From: Gyromitra esculenta
Lineage: Eukaryota; Ascomycota; Pezizomycetes; Pezizales; Discinaceae
Direction of reading: 5' to 3'
Assembly (NCBI GenBank): GCA_038503075.1
Contig: JBCAML010000019.1
Location: 992,001 to 1,056,000, forward strand
DNA: 64,000 nt
The notes below the pieces were generated by a model that saw only the letters and a list, made by a program, of their open reading frames with translations, was not told where the DNA came from and did not search any database. Position 1 is the first letter of the stretch. The number at the start of each line of letters is the position of its first letter. The translations under genes and the position numbers were made by a program. This document shows positions 10,983-22,910 of the stretch, piece by piece.

Positions 10983-12453
10983 ATGACGATAATTGAGATC
11001 TCTCAGAGAATAGCCTCCCTAACCGACGCTCACCGAGAAGTATCTACCGTTTCCTGAAACGTGGCCCTAAGAACGTAGCTAATAAACTCAAAGTGCATGC
11101 AGCTCATATCCCGCCTCTCCAAGCTCGGCGGCATCGGAACTGACGCAGCACGGGTTGAGCTTGCGAATGTGATCCATCAGGCTCTCAAAGACGCCGAACA
11201 AGAGCTAGAGCTCCTTGCAACCCAGGTCGACGATGAAGTTAGTGACGGAAGCAATAGCGCTGCACTGAACTCAAAAATCAACAAACTGACCGAAGACATG
11301 AAAATGTACGTCACGTCACATCTCTTTTTCGCGGGCGCTGCCACAACCATAATTTTTTTAATTCACAACAGAGTCCCTGATTAAGACCCTCCATAGTGCC
11401 CGTCTCCAATACCGCAAAGCCCAACTTGCCGCCAAACGTACCTCCGAAGCCGCCGCACAGCGAGAACGAGAGCTGCTTCTGGGCTCATCTGGTCGGAGCA
11501 CGCCAGACGGGAAGCGCCGCGGGAAGCAGAATTTGTCGCAGAATGATTTACTTGTGAATGCGTCCACGGACGTCACTGTAGCGCTGCGACGAACCCATAA
11601 TTTATTGCAATCCGAGTTATCACGGTCTCGGTTTGCGACGGAGACTTTGAGCGTGTCGACTGCGGCGCTGCATGATCTGTCGACGCGGTACACGGCGTTC
11701 GATGATATTGTGTCCTCGTCGAGAGAACTCATTACGGATCTGATTAGAAAGAATAAAAGTGATCGGTGGTACTATGAGAAGGCTGTTCAACTCCTTATTG
11801 GAACGCTCATCTGGATCCTTGTTAGGAGGTTGGTGTGGGGCCCCGTATGGTTGCTTGTGGGGGTGCCGTTTAAGCTTGTGTGGTGGACTTTGAGCATTTT
11901 TGCGAGGGTCATAGGGGCGGGTGGTGATGGGGGTTTATCAGAGATACGGAAGGGTGCGGATAGGAGTCAAACAGTAGCAGGAGGGACCGCGACGGTAGAG
12001 GTGAAGGGCATCCCAGAGAGTATGCTGGAAAGGGTACCTGAAGTGAGGGCTACACAGTCTGTAGTTGAGAAAGAGCCAGAACCGGCCGTTACAGAGGAGT
12101 CGATGAAGAAGAAGGTTGAAAAGATTATTGATGGAGAGGAAAACGTGGTAATGGTAGAAGAGCAAGAGGGTAAAGGAGTGGTAGAGGAAGAGAAGAATCA
12201 GAAATCAAGACAGCTAGAGAACGATTCAGTCGAGGAGCAGACCATTCAAACAGAAGAGAGAAACCCCAAATCGAGACGGATGGAATATGACCCAACAGAA
12301 GAACGGGTAGTCCAAGATGAAGCCAGAAACCCGAAATCTCGAAGGATGGAATACAATCCAGTAGAAGAGGCAAGTGTTCTGGAAGAGCCAGCAACAGAAG
12401 TAACAACGGATAGTAGGGAAACTGTTGACGAAAGCACACACGATGAGCTATGA
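10983..12453 (+). CDS. SEC20: Sec20 SNARE of the Golgi-to-ER retrieval pathway
   Basis: Q-SNARE of the ER acceptor complex (with Ufe1 and Use1) that receives COPI vesicles from the Golgi. Exons 10983-11039, 11103-11305 and 11397-12453 give 438 aa. Intron 1 has a GTATCT donor, a GCTAATAA branch site and a TGCAG acceptor. Intron 2 has a GTACGT donor and a CATAG acceptor, giving DMKIARLQYRKAQL across the junction. The Sec20 domain lies at about residues 130-205 (NDLLVNASTDVTVALRRTHN, then the SNARE helix to LITDLIRKNKS). A long hydrophobic membrane region with two predicted passes or one re-entrant stretch lies at about 210-260. The rest is an acidic lumenal tail with three imperfect about 23-residue repeats (K/RNPKSRRMEYDPTEE type, about 353-405), ending in the ER-retrieval signal HDEL, as in yeast Sec20. 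The combination makes identification secure. Confidence 0.93.
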
Positions 12454-15400
12454 ATTTTATTTTGTCTTTTATTTTGTTTATTTGCTTAGTATCATTAGCG
12501 TGGCATTTTTATATATATCTACATGTACGATGGAGTGAATACTGATCCTCCTTGGCTGGATCTGCATCACATGCAAAAAAAAAAAAAGTATAGAAAATAT
12601 TGTGCAACGCGTTGGGAAGTATGGAGAAAATTTCGGAGTTGGATTACATACAGAGAGCAGTAGACTAAATATTTTTTTAAAACGTTCACCGCCTTTCTGC
12701 TCTTTCTTTCCTTATGCACTAGGAATGAAACATAGGAACTATTGCTCGTTTAGGAAATTAGTGACAGCTCTAATCGTAAATCTATATAAAAGCTGATGCG
12801 ATGGGGTAAGCATCAAAATCACTAAACTAACAGTGGATATATACAGTACCGGAAAGTAGGGTATTTTTGGTACCGCGTTGCTAGAAAATGCAAGAATAAG
12901 CCAGGATGGCTGCAGTATTAACTTTGAGAACTCTGTAGAGTAGTGTTACCGATTTATTCCCGCATTCATAAGAATGATATACGAATATCGTAGCAGTTTC
13001 ACCCCCCTTTCCGGCACTGTAGTAAGAGAGGTGTTAGATGTAAGCACTAGTCCATCTGCCTAGATAAATTTATTCATTTACTAGTGTCTGAAAAGTTTCA
13101 CCAGGTCGTTGACTTTGATGGAACAGCTATTCTCGTGGCGTAAGTCACAGAACAAGAACGCCAGCCAGCAAAGGTTATGATCCAGACCCAAGAACAGCCA
13201 CGATAGCACACGTAGTCTCACAACCTAAGGCTTAAAAATATTAAATATGGATGGAAGCTCTATTACGAAGCCCTAAAGAGTTTCCTAGGGTGTATGGTAT
13301 AAGATTAGCGATTTGTCGGTTAGATCGAGAGCTTATCCGAAAATGATACAACGAGAGATTAGGACGGAAAAACACGGCTTGGCAGGCTCGAACTTGAGGT
13401 CATAAGGTATTTGCTCATCTTGCTGAGCAGTGCCAAATCCAAGATCGTAATAGCTTTGAGGATCACTGCAGGTGGGGCCAAGACTCTAGGGTTATATACG
13501 TAAATAGTTATTTCACATTAGCTTTCGATTTTGTGAACCGTGTACAGTGATTAATTAGGACGATAAGGAACCAGGAGAGGGGAACTAAGAAACGAGTGAA
13601 TCAGTATTCCAAATAGTTGTGCCACACGTAGTGTTAGTAGTGAATCTTTTGTTCACGCCCCACCCTCCCCTGAGGTTCTATGTAAGCTATTTTCTTCTTC
13701 TTCTTATCTCTCACGCTGTATGTCTAGATCTCATCGGTCGATGTTAGGTTTTGATATTTCCCCGCGTTTCTTGATGTTTATGAGCCGGATTAGCCGAATC
13801 ACTATTCATCACTCGCGTACTTGCCGGATTACTTGCCGAGAAACACTTTTACTGAAAGCCAGGAATGTGGAGCTTGTGTAGTATCACCGAAAGTTTTGCT
13901 GCTAAATTGGCGGTATGTGAGTTCTAGGTGTTACCCCGCTACGCCGTCCGTCTTACTCATAAATATCAAAACAAGACTAAACGGTTTTATTAGGTCACTG
14001 GATTTCCAGATCCCTGTCCAGCGAAGCTAATATGGCCGGCCAAGACGGACTGCCGAGATGCCGGGATGACCCGAAGATACAGATTCTTGGAACTTATGGA
14101 TTCCCAAGACAGCAGAGCTGCCTTGTAGGGCTCGCAGATTGCGTCGGAGGATCTGTGCAGTACATAACGGTGGTTATCTGCAAGAGTTTGTGTAGTCAGG
14201 TAGGTAAATACGTGTGATGATGATGTGATGATAAATGTAGCTGCACGGTGCAAACATGTGTGTTGCTGGTGAATTACTGTAGGCCACTAAGTGTTCTCCA
14301 AAGGCACATCAGTGATGGCCAGATTCACTGGAGCCCAAAACTTGATGGGAAGGAAACATACAACTGTTCTCTCAAACAGGATTCTCTCAAACAGGATTAT
14401 GCGTGCTTACTCTGCGCGTACTTGCTCATCACTTTCCGTGCCACTGGGAATTTTTGACACTACACCCTGTTCCGAAAACTTAGCTGTTATGTCGCGCTTC
14501 GTGTTTATCATGCGAGTAATTACTATGTGTCGAGATCGATCAGAGAATCATAGCCCTGAGGCCGGGTGTGCTGAAATAGTAAACAGGTATCAAGATCGAT
14601 TGGGATTGTTTTGGACGAGTGACCATTCATGACCTCCTATCTATCCATGTTTTCTTAGTCTACGCTCCAAATCCTTCGGTAACGAATCGCGTGATCTCTA
14701 TGGAGTCAGCTTATCCATCGTTTCTTAGATCTAGACAACACACTACCTTTGAATGTATAGACTCTAGAGCTTCACTTCCCGCAGCTGTCAGTTTCAATCC
14801 TTTAATTCATGCGTATTGGCAAGAACCCGGGCCGAGTAAACCACCTCGCTACACTGGCAACCTTTTTTCTTTCTTTCCGTTTAACTCATTAATTGTAACT
14901 AGTGCTAAAGCTATGACAATACAAAAATAAATCCAACCACATATTTCCATTTCCTTTCTCATTACTAGCAGCCTTGTATGCGAGAGGAAAGACCGTCTTA
15001 ACCCCAGTATACACGATCTAGCTAGCCGCCAATGCGAGAGTCCTTGATTTTAAATTTGGCAATTATTACACAGGCGTAGGCTTAAAGGTACATTCAAGAT
15101 ATAATAACGGTTATCATATACCATTACATGCCAGCTTTCCCCGGGAAGAAAACAGCTCGCCCCTAAAGTTAATTCGTAATAGACCGCCCGCCAGTGCTGA
15201 TGTATTTGTATAGAGCGACCCCAATGCCTACTAATATCTCAAGCTGAGTGCTTGCTAGAACAGTTTTGTTTACTTGTCAAAATCCTTACCCTGTATTATG
15301 CAGTCGCCTGTATCTATATCATATAAGTACAGTAATCGCAACGTGAATATAATTGCACATCTCGAGAATCCAATGGGGCAAAAATTAAGAGCAGCTCGCT

Positions 15401-18400
15401 AGGCATCATTTTGAATCGCCAACATAATCGTATTTCTATTTAGCTACATCCATAGAAACTAAACTCTCTTGATATAACGGCTGCTTAAAAAAGATAGAAA
15501 TTGATTGGCTTCCGCGCGAGTGCTACACAGTGATTCCATCACATGACACAACTCGAGTGATAGATAATGACTCTCAGAATTTTTCTCATCAGACTATTAG
15601 TAGCAAGAATACGGGGATGTGTATTTGGTATTCCGATTTTAGCTATATAGCTACTCATTTGGACGTTGAAATTGTATGGGGAAAGTTCAATAGCTCTGAA
15701 ATGGAGTCCTGAGTAAACGCTGGATCCGGATATATGCATGGTGAGTAAAGGATTATGCTGTAGACGACAGCAACCAGCAGTTACAGTAATGTATAAATCA
15801 GTTGTCTAGAGAGAAAAGGAATTGCCCTTTACTATAATCTACAAAATATATTTCTTAGCGAGAGTTTGATCGACAAACTTCAATATACTTGATTGTTTCA
15901 ACGCCAGCCTCTGGTGAGAAATTGTGTGTTGGTGCTGCCAATAACTATATATATATGTTACATTTTATCATCAGATCAAGTTCCGGCGAAGAGCGGCTTG
16001 ATTAAATTCATATTTCAAGTATCTCTCGAAACTCTACGATTTTGTTATAGAATTCTTCCTCATGAAATAGAAATCCAAGGACGTCATAGTAAGACGTTGG
16101 AATAAAGTGTAAGACACGGCCTGTGCAGGCGCAAGTGGTGCGAGTGGGCTCGAGCTCAACTTCCCCTTTCTTCCCCTGGTGCATACGATATTCGGAAACT
16201 CAGAGGGAGGGGCTGATTGGGAACACGGCTAACTTACTTGGTTTGTTCAATTGCCCGACAGTCTTGTTTGAATTTCCAGCTCGATCGCTGATTCAACAAT
16301 GTCCCCTTCAAGACAACAGTCTGATACAAAACCTTTATTTCAACGTTTCATCGTGAGGCTTCGTGTTCCATCTGAACACCCCCGTTCTCAACGCCTCACC
16401 GGCCCGAACACGAACTTAAATGCTGCGCAGCCAATGTCAATTACGATGATGTGTTCAAACCGGAGAGTAAAAAGAAAAGAAAGAAAAGAAAGGAGAAGTT
16501 ATATGGGAGAGGGCAAATTTACGACCAGCACTGGTCATATAGGTTTCAATGGTAACTGCCGGCCCCTGATCGGCAATTTTTACAACAGTTGGATACAATA
16601 TCTAGGCCTATTAGACTGCAGAAAATTCACCTCGCCGCGCGTATCATGGTCATGGGTTTTATATGGATATACAATTCTTACATATTCATTTCAGCTCACA
16701 TTGAAATCTCGAAACGCAATATTAATGGCGGTGGGAGATATTGGGTCCTTCGTGGAGACCCGGTAAGAGTAGTATGAAGCCATAGAGCCTGAGCTATTGA
16801 TTTATCCAGTAAATCCTTTAATTAGTATCTTTATGCCGTTTGTTCTCAGGGACACCGATTAACTGTAACTGGATTTTGATTAGGTCGATGCTTTGTTAAG
16901 ATGTTGTGTTCTGGTGACGATTAGATGCATGTGGAGTATTGAGGGAATCTTTAAAAGAAGCTACCATCGAGCAAATGCACTTCCCTCGTGCATCAAAATT
17001 TAAAATCTACACTTTGATGTCCGAATACCGAAGAGTCACGAGGAGCAATGATTGTTAAATGTTCGTTGCATTCTGCATGTAAGTCCGTGCTTGTGGAGGT
17101 ACTCTACGCGGTGGCATCGGAGAAGAATATTCGAGCTTGAGAGGCACACACGAGATATTGCCATTTCCCAAATGCTTGTCAACCATAGGTCGGCGATCTC
17201 TGCGAATGAGAACGGAGTGGGGAACTTGGCTAGCCGCCTTGACGCCTCATTAGGGCTAGAAGAGCCAAAAGCGGCTCGTTTATTACGTTTTCGTCGGTAA
17301 CTCCTGGGAACTCCAACGACGCCCGCCACGAGCTTCTTCTTCACCAACAACGAATTGTCCAAAATCAGCAAAGTCTCACTAAATCTAGTCGTGCGTGCGT
17401 TCAGTACATGATGTACAATGTACCCCGCAAAAAATTCTCGACCTATCCTTGGAAAAAAATTTGTAGAATTAGTGAAAATTCAGAGAGCACGGTGGTTATT
17501 TTGCGGTATTTTCCTCCCATCTTCCACGGTCCACCGTATGATTCGATCAAGCCACAGATGTACGAATATGATATGCAGAGCAAGGCCAGAAAAGAGTCCG
17601 TTCGCAGGTGCTTTAGGTGGTGTTTTGGTATTTTTGTATGAATTAATATGCATGTCGCCAATGAATTTGGTAGTGGTTGTTACCTTGCAATAGAGGTCTG
17701 GATGAACTCTCTTCAAGCGCCCGTTTCTTGCACCCAACTTCCGAATCCAGTGGGGAGCAGAAAGGGAAGTTGCAGGACCGGTAGCGGAAACAAGTTCTCG
17801 CCACCGAAGACGAGAAGGCACGACGCCTAAGGCATCCTGTGTGATTCGCTGCAATCATGGATGGGCACTCGGCACTCGTCCCGCCAGTCAATCATCATGT
17901 CTTTCTTTAAATCCCACGCTCGCTCACTCACTCACATGCGTTGCGTACTAACCAGGCATTGACCACTAACAGCACCCATCCCGGAAGCGATACCCCCTTT
18001 GATTGCTGACATCCGAGGTTATAGTGACTATCAAATCAAGCACAGTGGATTGAGATGAGCCAGACAAGAATTGCATTAGAAACTGGTCGTGTTGAGGATA
18101 AGGCCTGACGTGGTGCGGATAAAGGAATGCCAACGTACAAATCAGAGTTAAGGCAGTCGTGATAGAAAGGGTTACCCGTGCATCAGAGCTGAAGGAGCCT
18201 TAACAGAACAAGTCCGACATGCATCCGTATTCTGAGCACATGTATTACGGATAAACGCAACAGGCTTGCCAAACAAAATAAATCAAGTGAAGGCGGTTCG
18301 AAATAAATAAATGCCCCCCGAAAACCTCAATACGAGAAAATTGGATGTACGGTAAACGAGGAAAGCGCACATAATACGCTAAAACAAATAATAATACAGC

Positions 18401-19509
18401 CTATAGGATGGGAAATCTTGCAACCCCCCCGTGCTTAGTACTACCCATGCCCTGTTAGCGCGATAACGTCCGTTCTGATTCGTCCCTCCAGCTTTCTTTT
18501 AGCACGAACCGCCTCGACCCTAATATGTACGCCTTTATCCGTACCACGTCAATGCTCTTTCCCGTCGGCTTCTCAGAAAAACAAAATAACAAACAAAACC
18601 CACCTCTTCCTCATCTCAAATCATTGGCCTTCAATTTTTCCACCAAGCCAAATAAACGCCAGCCACTAAAAATCTACCATACCATGCATGGAATATAGGT
18701 ACTAACAGAACTCTCCCCACTTTCTCACCCATCCATAGGTGCTTAACTCGTAGCCTCAACGCCGAGTGTACCATCCTCTGCAATTCTCGTCTGACATCCG
18801 TGCTGTCTTCCCTTGAAAATCAATTGCAAATCTAATTCGATCCTGCTGTGTCGACTTGTCTTCGATCCAGAAATCGAAAAAATAAAATAAAAAATCCGAG
18901 GTGAAAATAGCAATTGCATGGGAAAAATAACACCAGGGAACACCATGCAGTGTGTGACATGCACAGAGGAAAATCATTTACAAGCTGCGCGTGTGTTGTA
19001 CAAGTAGGCAGAAAATCCGATCAGTTCCCAGGTACCCCTGCTTATAGCTTTCGATATGTTTATGCACGAAAGACATTTGTGCATACGCTCAGTTAGATGC
19101 CTTCTTCAAAGACTCGCAAATTCTTTGTTCGAAATATTTTTTGCGATACTAGCTTTAACAACGAAAAGAAGAGAAAAATGTAAACGTAACTTTGTAAAGG
19201 AAACATATAAATTCGTAGAAAACCAGACAAAAGAACAAAAAGCTAACATCAAGCATGCAGATAGGAAAACCTCTTTAAAACATGAAAATCTTCCCCAAAC
19301 CCATATATCATAAAGCAAGAAACAAAGAGAGAGAAAAATGAATACTAGAAACTATACCCTGCCCTATACCATTTTACCGCTCGCAAGTCGTTTGTATAAA
19401 CCGAAAACCGAAAACCGAAAACCATCCGTATTGCTGGTGGTTCTACCTGACTTCTGCAGTCTGGCTCAGAGTCCTCGATCGAATTCTCGGGAAGAACAGC
19501 CTCCGTAGA
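12454..19509. other. Seven-kilobase gene desert between SEC20 and glycogenin
   Basis: I find no supportable gene across about 7 kb. There are many short open frames on both strands, none with recognisable motifs. Minor items: a poly-A run near 12573; a 15-bp tandem duplication (TCTCAAACAGGATT core, about 14369-14397); an AG-rich run near 16468-16495; and an (AACCGAAA)n-type run at about 19396-19424 just beyond the glycogenin stop. A stretch near 13330-13450 reads weakly like a mobile-element zinc-ribbon remnant (EIRTEKHGLAGSNLR, stops, CSSC), which I cannot confirm. Confidence 0.4.
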
Positions 19510-22500
19510 CTAAGTGTCCGCTTTTCCTTTGGCAGAGATACCCATGTCAGCATCTCCAGATTCATTGTTTTGAGCTTTCTCTCTATGAAGAACAAATGCC
19601 ACCTTCGACTCTGGGGATTTATTGAGAACTGTCTCTTGAAGAATCTCCTTTGACTTCTTGTCGCTACCCTTCCTGACTACAGGCGCTGGTACAGGCTGCA
19701 GCTTCAATACCGGTAACTCCTGAGTTGGTGTCTGTGGTTGCGATGAAGTTGTAGAGTGTGCTGTCGTTGATGGCGCCACGGTCTCTTCATCCCAATCCTC
19801 ATTTTCCCACTGTGTACCGCTATCTTTCACCTGCGGGGATTCAGTCTGTGCTGTCTGTGTGCTGTAAACAACGGGACTTGGTTGGTGTTCGATCGGTTTC
19901 TCCTCTGGCTTCTCCTCTTGGATTTCCACTGGGATTTCCTCGGGTTTCTGCTCGGGTTTCTCGGTCCTATTGACATCAATCGTATTACCATTATCCGTTT
20001 GTGTCTCATTAGTAGATGTACCCTTAGCCAGGATGTTCGCGATGAAAGCTGGCGGGAGGACCCTAAGTTCTTCTAGTTTTGCGTGAGGATCCTTCAATTT
20101 TGTCAGTAGTCCATCGCTGTCTGCATGTCAGCCCAAGAGCAAGATTTCACGCTACATACCCAATCTTCCTGTGATGGAATCCCGGCAGCACTGGGGAATT
20201 TGCCCTCTTCAGCAGACAACCAATGTGGTCCAGTCCTCCTGATAGGAGCTGGGGTAACAGGCAATGGCGGGCGCTCATCTACAATAGCAATCTTTGAATC
20301 ATACTTGCCCACAATGCGAGGGCTTGGTTCAGCTGACGGAAAGTTGTGAGTATTGTGCTGTTTCAAACCGGAGACATATTCTTGTATCCCTGGAACTGAG
20401 TCCCATCGATTTTCCCGAGTATAAGCCTTCCACTCTTCCTTGCTCTGGGCTGTATCGTCCAACGTATCTTCGGTTATCTGAGCATCCTCATATTCATCAT
20501 CATCCATGGCTGGGATCTCATCCGCGAAGACACGGCTTGTCTGTCTTGGCTTCCCCTCCCATGGGAAAATCGGCTTCATCTCGGGTTCCTTAGCAGGCTC
20601 CTTAATTTCCATAGAGGCTCGGCGTTGCACACGTTCCACTATTGTCGGAGCAGAAACCATAGGCATCCTTGGATCGGGCTTCTTGTCCCATTCGTTTGTG
20701 TACATCATGAAAGGCAGGTGACGGGCTTCCGGCTCGGTGCGAGTAGGTGGGGAAGACCTAAATATAGATCAATAACATATCCAAACATAATACAATACCT
20801 CATAATCTTAATACTCACTTGGCAGGATCCCATTTGTGCGCCGAATAAACAACTTGTCCTGGCTGGGATTCCGCGAGACGTCCATCATATTTATGCTGTC
20901 CACGTTCCGAGATCGGCTCGCCTTTAGCATTGTACTTCTGAACCAAGAAGCTCTGGGGACCAGTTTCAAAATATTGCTCTTGTGGTACAGGACCCTCAGG
21001 GGTCAACACGGATTCCGGGAACGCTCCGTAAAACGGCCTTGCTAAGGGTTGAGGTTGAGCATTGATATGTTGAGGTTCAGGTTGTTTAGGCGGTGCCTGG
21101 GGAGATGCAATGGACCTGATCGGGACAAATTTTGACTTGGGTGCCGCAACACCATATCTAGATTCATTCCGCGGACTAAAGCTAGCACCATGTTGGTAAT
21201 CAGTCTCACCAGGCCATACACGAGTTGCAACTTTGGGTTTAGGAGCCATAGCCTCAAGCTGAGCGGAACGTTGCGGTTGCTGGAAAGTATTGACCGGGCG
21301 TTGCTGCTGCTGCTGGTGGATGGGCGGAAGGCTGCGTTGCTGTTGCTGCTGGTGTTGCTGGTGTTGCTGGTGTTGCTGTTGCTGTTGCTGGTGTTGGTGC
21401 GGTTTTTGTTGCTGCTGGTGTTGCTGGTGTTGGTGTTGCTGGTATTGTTGCTGCTGGGGTGGTTGCTGAGATTGACTGTGCTGGAAAGACTGAACGCCAC
21501 GTTGTTGTTGCTGTTGCTGGGAACCACTAGAACCAGTTGCTGAGTCTGGGTGTCCGCCTGTCTCCTGCTGCTGAGAACCTGGAACGTGGGGGGCTCCTGA
21601 GTACACCTGTTGAAACCCATTCCTACCACCACCATCGCCGCTGCCACCACTGCCACCACCGCCGCCACTTCCATACTGAGAGCCACCTGCTGATTTGGAC
21701 TCTTCCAGAGCTGGTCTAAAATGCTTATCCCAGACCGCAAACCATTGGCCCAAAAGTTGATTGTAGGGCGTGCCGGATTGCTGTGACGACGAAGACCTAC
21801 CAATGGTCCACGGCTTCTCTGCTCCAATAAAGTGAGCCAAGCTAACTGTAGACCCATAATGGCGGAACGCAGGGACATATCTAATGACGTATTGATTAGT
21901 ATATGGAGAAATCGAAAGGGACCTGGGGAGAACAAGTACTGGTATGATGCCGAAGGCGTGCAGTTGTATGTGAAAGAAATACGATGATAGTTTCTGAAGT
22001 AAGAGTTAAAGAGCCCCTGATCGGCACCTTTGGGAGAGATCAGCGGTAAGAAATGATGGCACGGGTAGATCTAAAACATACCGTCAAAAGAAACACCACG
22101 TCCTGCTAGCTGCAGGAGAGAGAAATATGTGCCGGCATCGGGTTTGAGCAGCATGACACCCTAATTCATAATTAGCTACCATCCTGTACCTAAGATGCAA
22201 CCAAGAATAAATCATACGCTATTGAAACAATCGGGCCAACCAATATCGGGAGCAGCCTGGGGCAATATTAGCTTCTCAAACTAAGCCTTTCAAACCAAAC
22301 CAAGGACTCACGGCGAAGTCGGCCTCAATATCAAACAATTCATCTGGGGCTCTCAAAGCCACGATATCTGCATCTAAGAACACGATCTTTCTGAATTGCG
22401 TCTGCTTCCAAACGTTGATCTTGGTGAAAGTCGTATTGAGATCCCGACGATCCATGAGGTCAAGGTTCGCTGGGGTCTCATTGAAGATAGGGTCCACTGG

Positions 22501-22910
22501 GATCACATAGTCGTAAAGACGCTTGGAGAAAAGGATTGTGGTAAGCCTCTAGCAAGAGATATTATAGGGTTGACTTTGATATTCACCTTCAGCTCGGTGA
22601 CTGTAGCAGAGTTCACACCAGACAAAGTGACCAAGACGGCCAGTTTCTTTGTAGTACCAGCATCACGAAGGGAGTGTGATAGTACTTGGGCACCTGGAAC
22701 ACACACGGTATAAGTCACGAGATGGGGGTGGAGATTGGAGCGAGAGACACCCACCTGGTAGGTAGCCATCGTTGAGTAGCAACTGGAAACAAGCAGGAAA
22801 TTACAGTCAGTCACATAAACACGCAAAGAGACCCAATTTCTATGGAGAAAATTGATATCAGGCCAGAATAGGAGAAAGCTCACGGTAGCGTAGACGTCTT
22901 CTTCAGCCAT
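19510..22910 (-). CDS. Glycogenin (glycosyltransferase family 8) with a long Gln-rich tail
   Basis: Self-glucosylating primer of glycogen synthesis (UDP-glucose donor, Mn2+). Exons on the minus strand: 22910-22884, 22782-22755, 22693-22587, 22521-22312, 22256-22218, 22160-22082, 22027-21940, 21880-20819, 20757-20160 and 20091-19510, about 939 aa. GT8 marks in order: YATLLLNDGYLPGAQVL at the start, the DxD metal site FLDADIVAL (Asp104/Asp106), APDIGWPDCFNSGVMLLKP, GADQGLFN and SLAHFIGAEKPW. With this structure the Tyr before VPAF falls at residue 194, the position of the autoglucosylated Tyr of animal glycogenin. After the about 260-residue catalytic domain comes a Gly/Ser stretch, a long Gln/His-rich block (21300-21530), conserved W-rich segments (WDPAK, EEW, QEDWDPHAKLEELR) and a Glu/Pro-rich end; the C-terminal part of such fungal proteins normally contacts glycogen synthase. 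Several acceptors are AAG. Catalytic exons are secure; acceptors at 22521 and 20091 are reasoned choices. Confidence 0.93.
21297..21530. repeat. CAG/CAC-type codon repeat encoding Gln/His-rich tract
   Basis: On the plus strand this reads as (TTGCTG/GTGTTG)n, encoding a Gln- and His-rich tract in glycogenin. The units are impure (CAG, CAA and CAC mixed), so the tract is probably fairly old and less slippage-prone than a pure CAG run. It lies wholly in exon 8 and keeps frame. Confidence 0.8.

Noticed and set aside
14366..14398. 15-bp tandem duplication as a possible repeat array
   Set aside because: Only two copies and no wider structure; not an array.
21042..21935. 297-codon minus-strand open frame in an alternative glycogenin frame
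   Set aside because: Ser/Asn-rich low-complexity reading of the CAG-type repeat in another frame; the glycogenin frame is fixed by the spliced catalytic domain.
22522..22548. Alternative glycogenin acceptor TGCTAG adding nine codons
   Set aside because: It keeps the frame but inserts residues in the conserved LK-RLYDYVIPVD region and would move the priming Tyr from 194 to 203.
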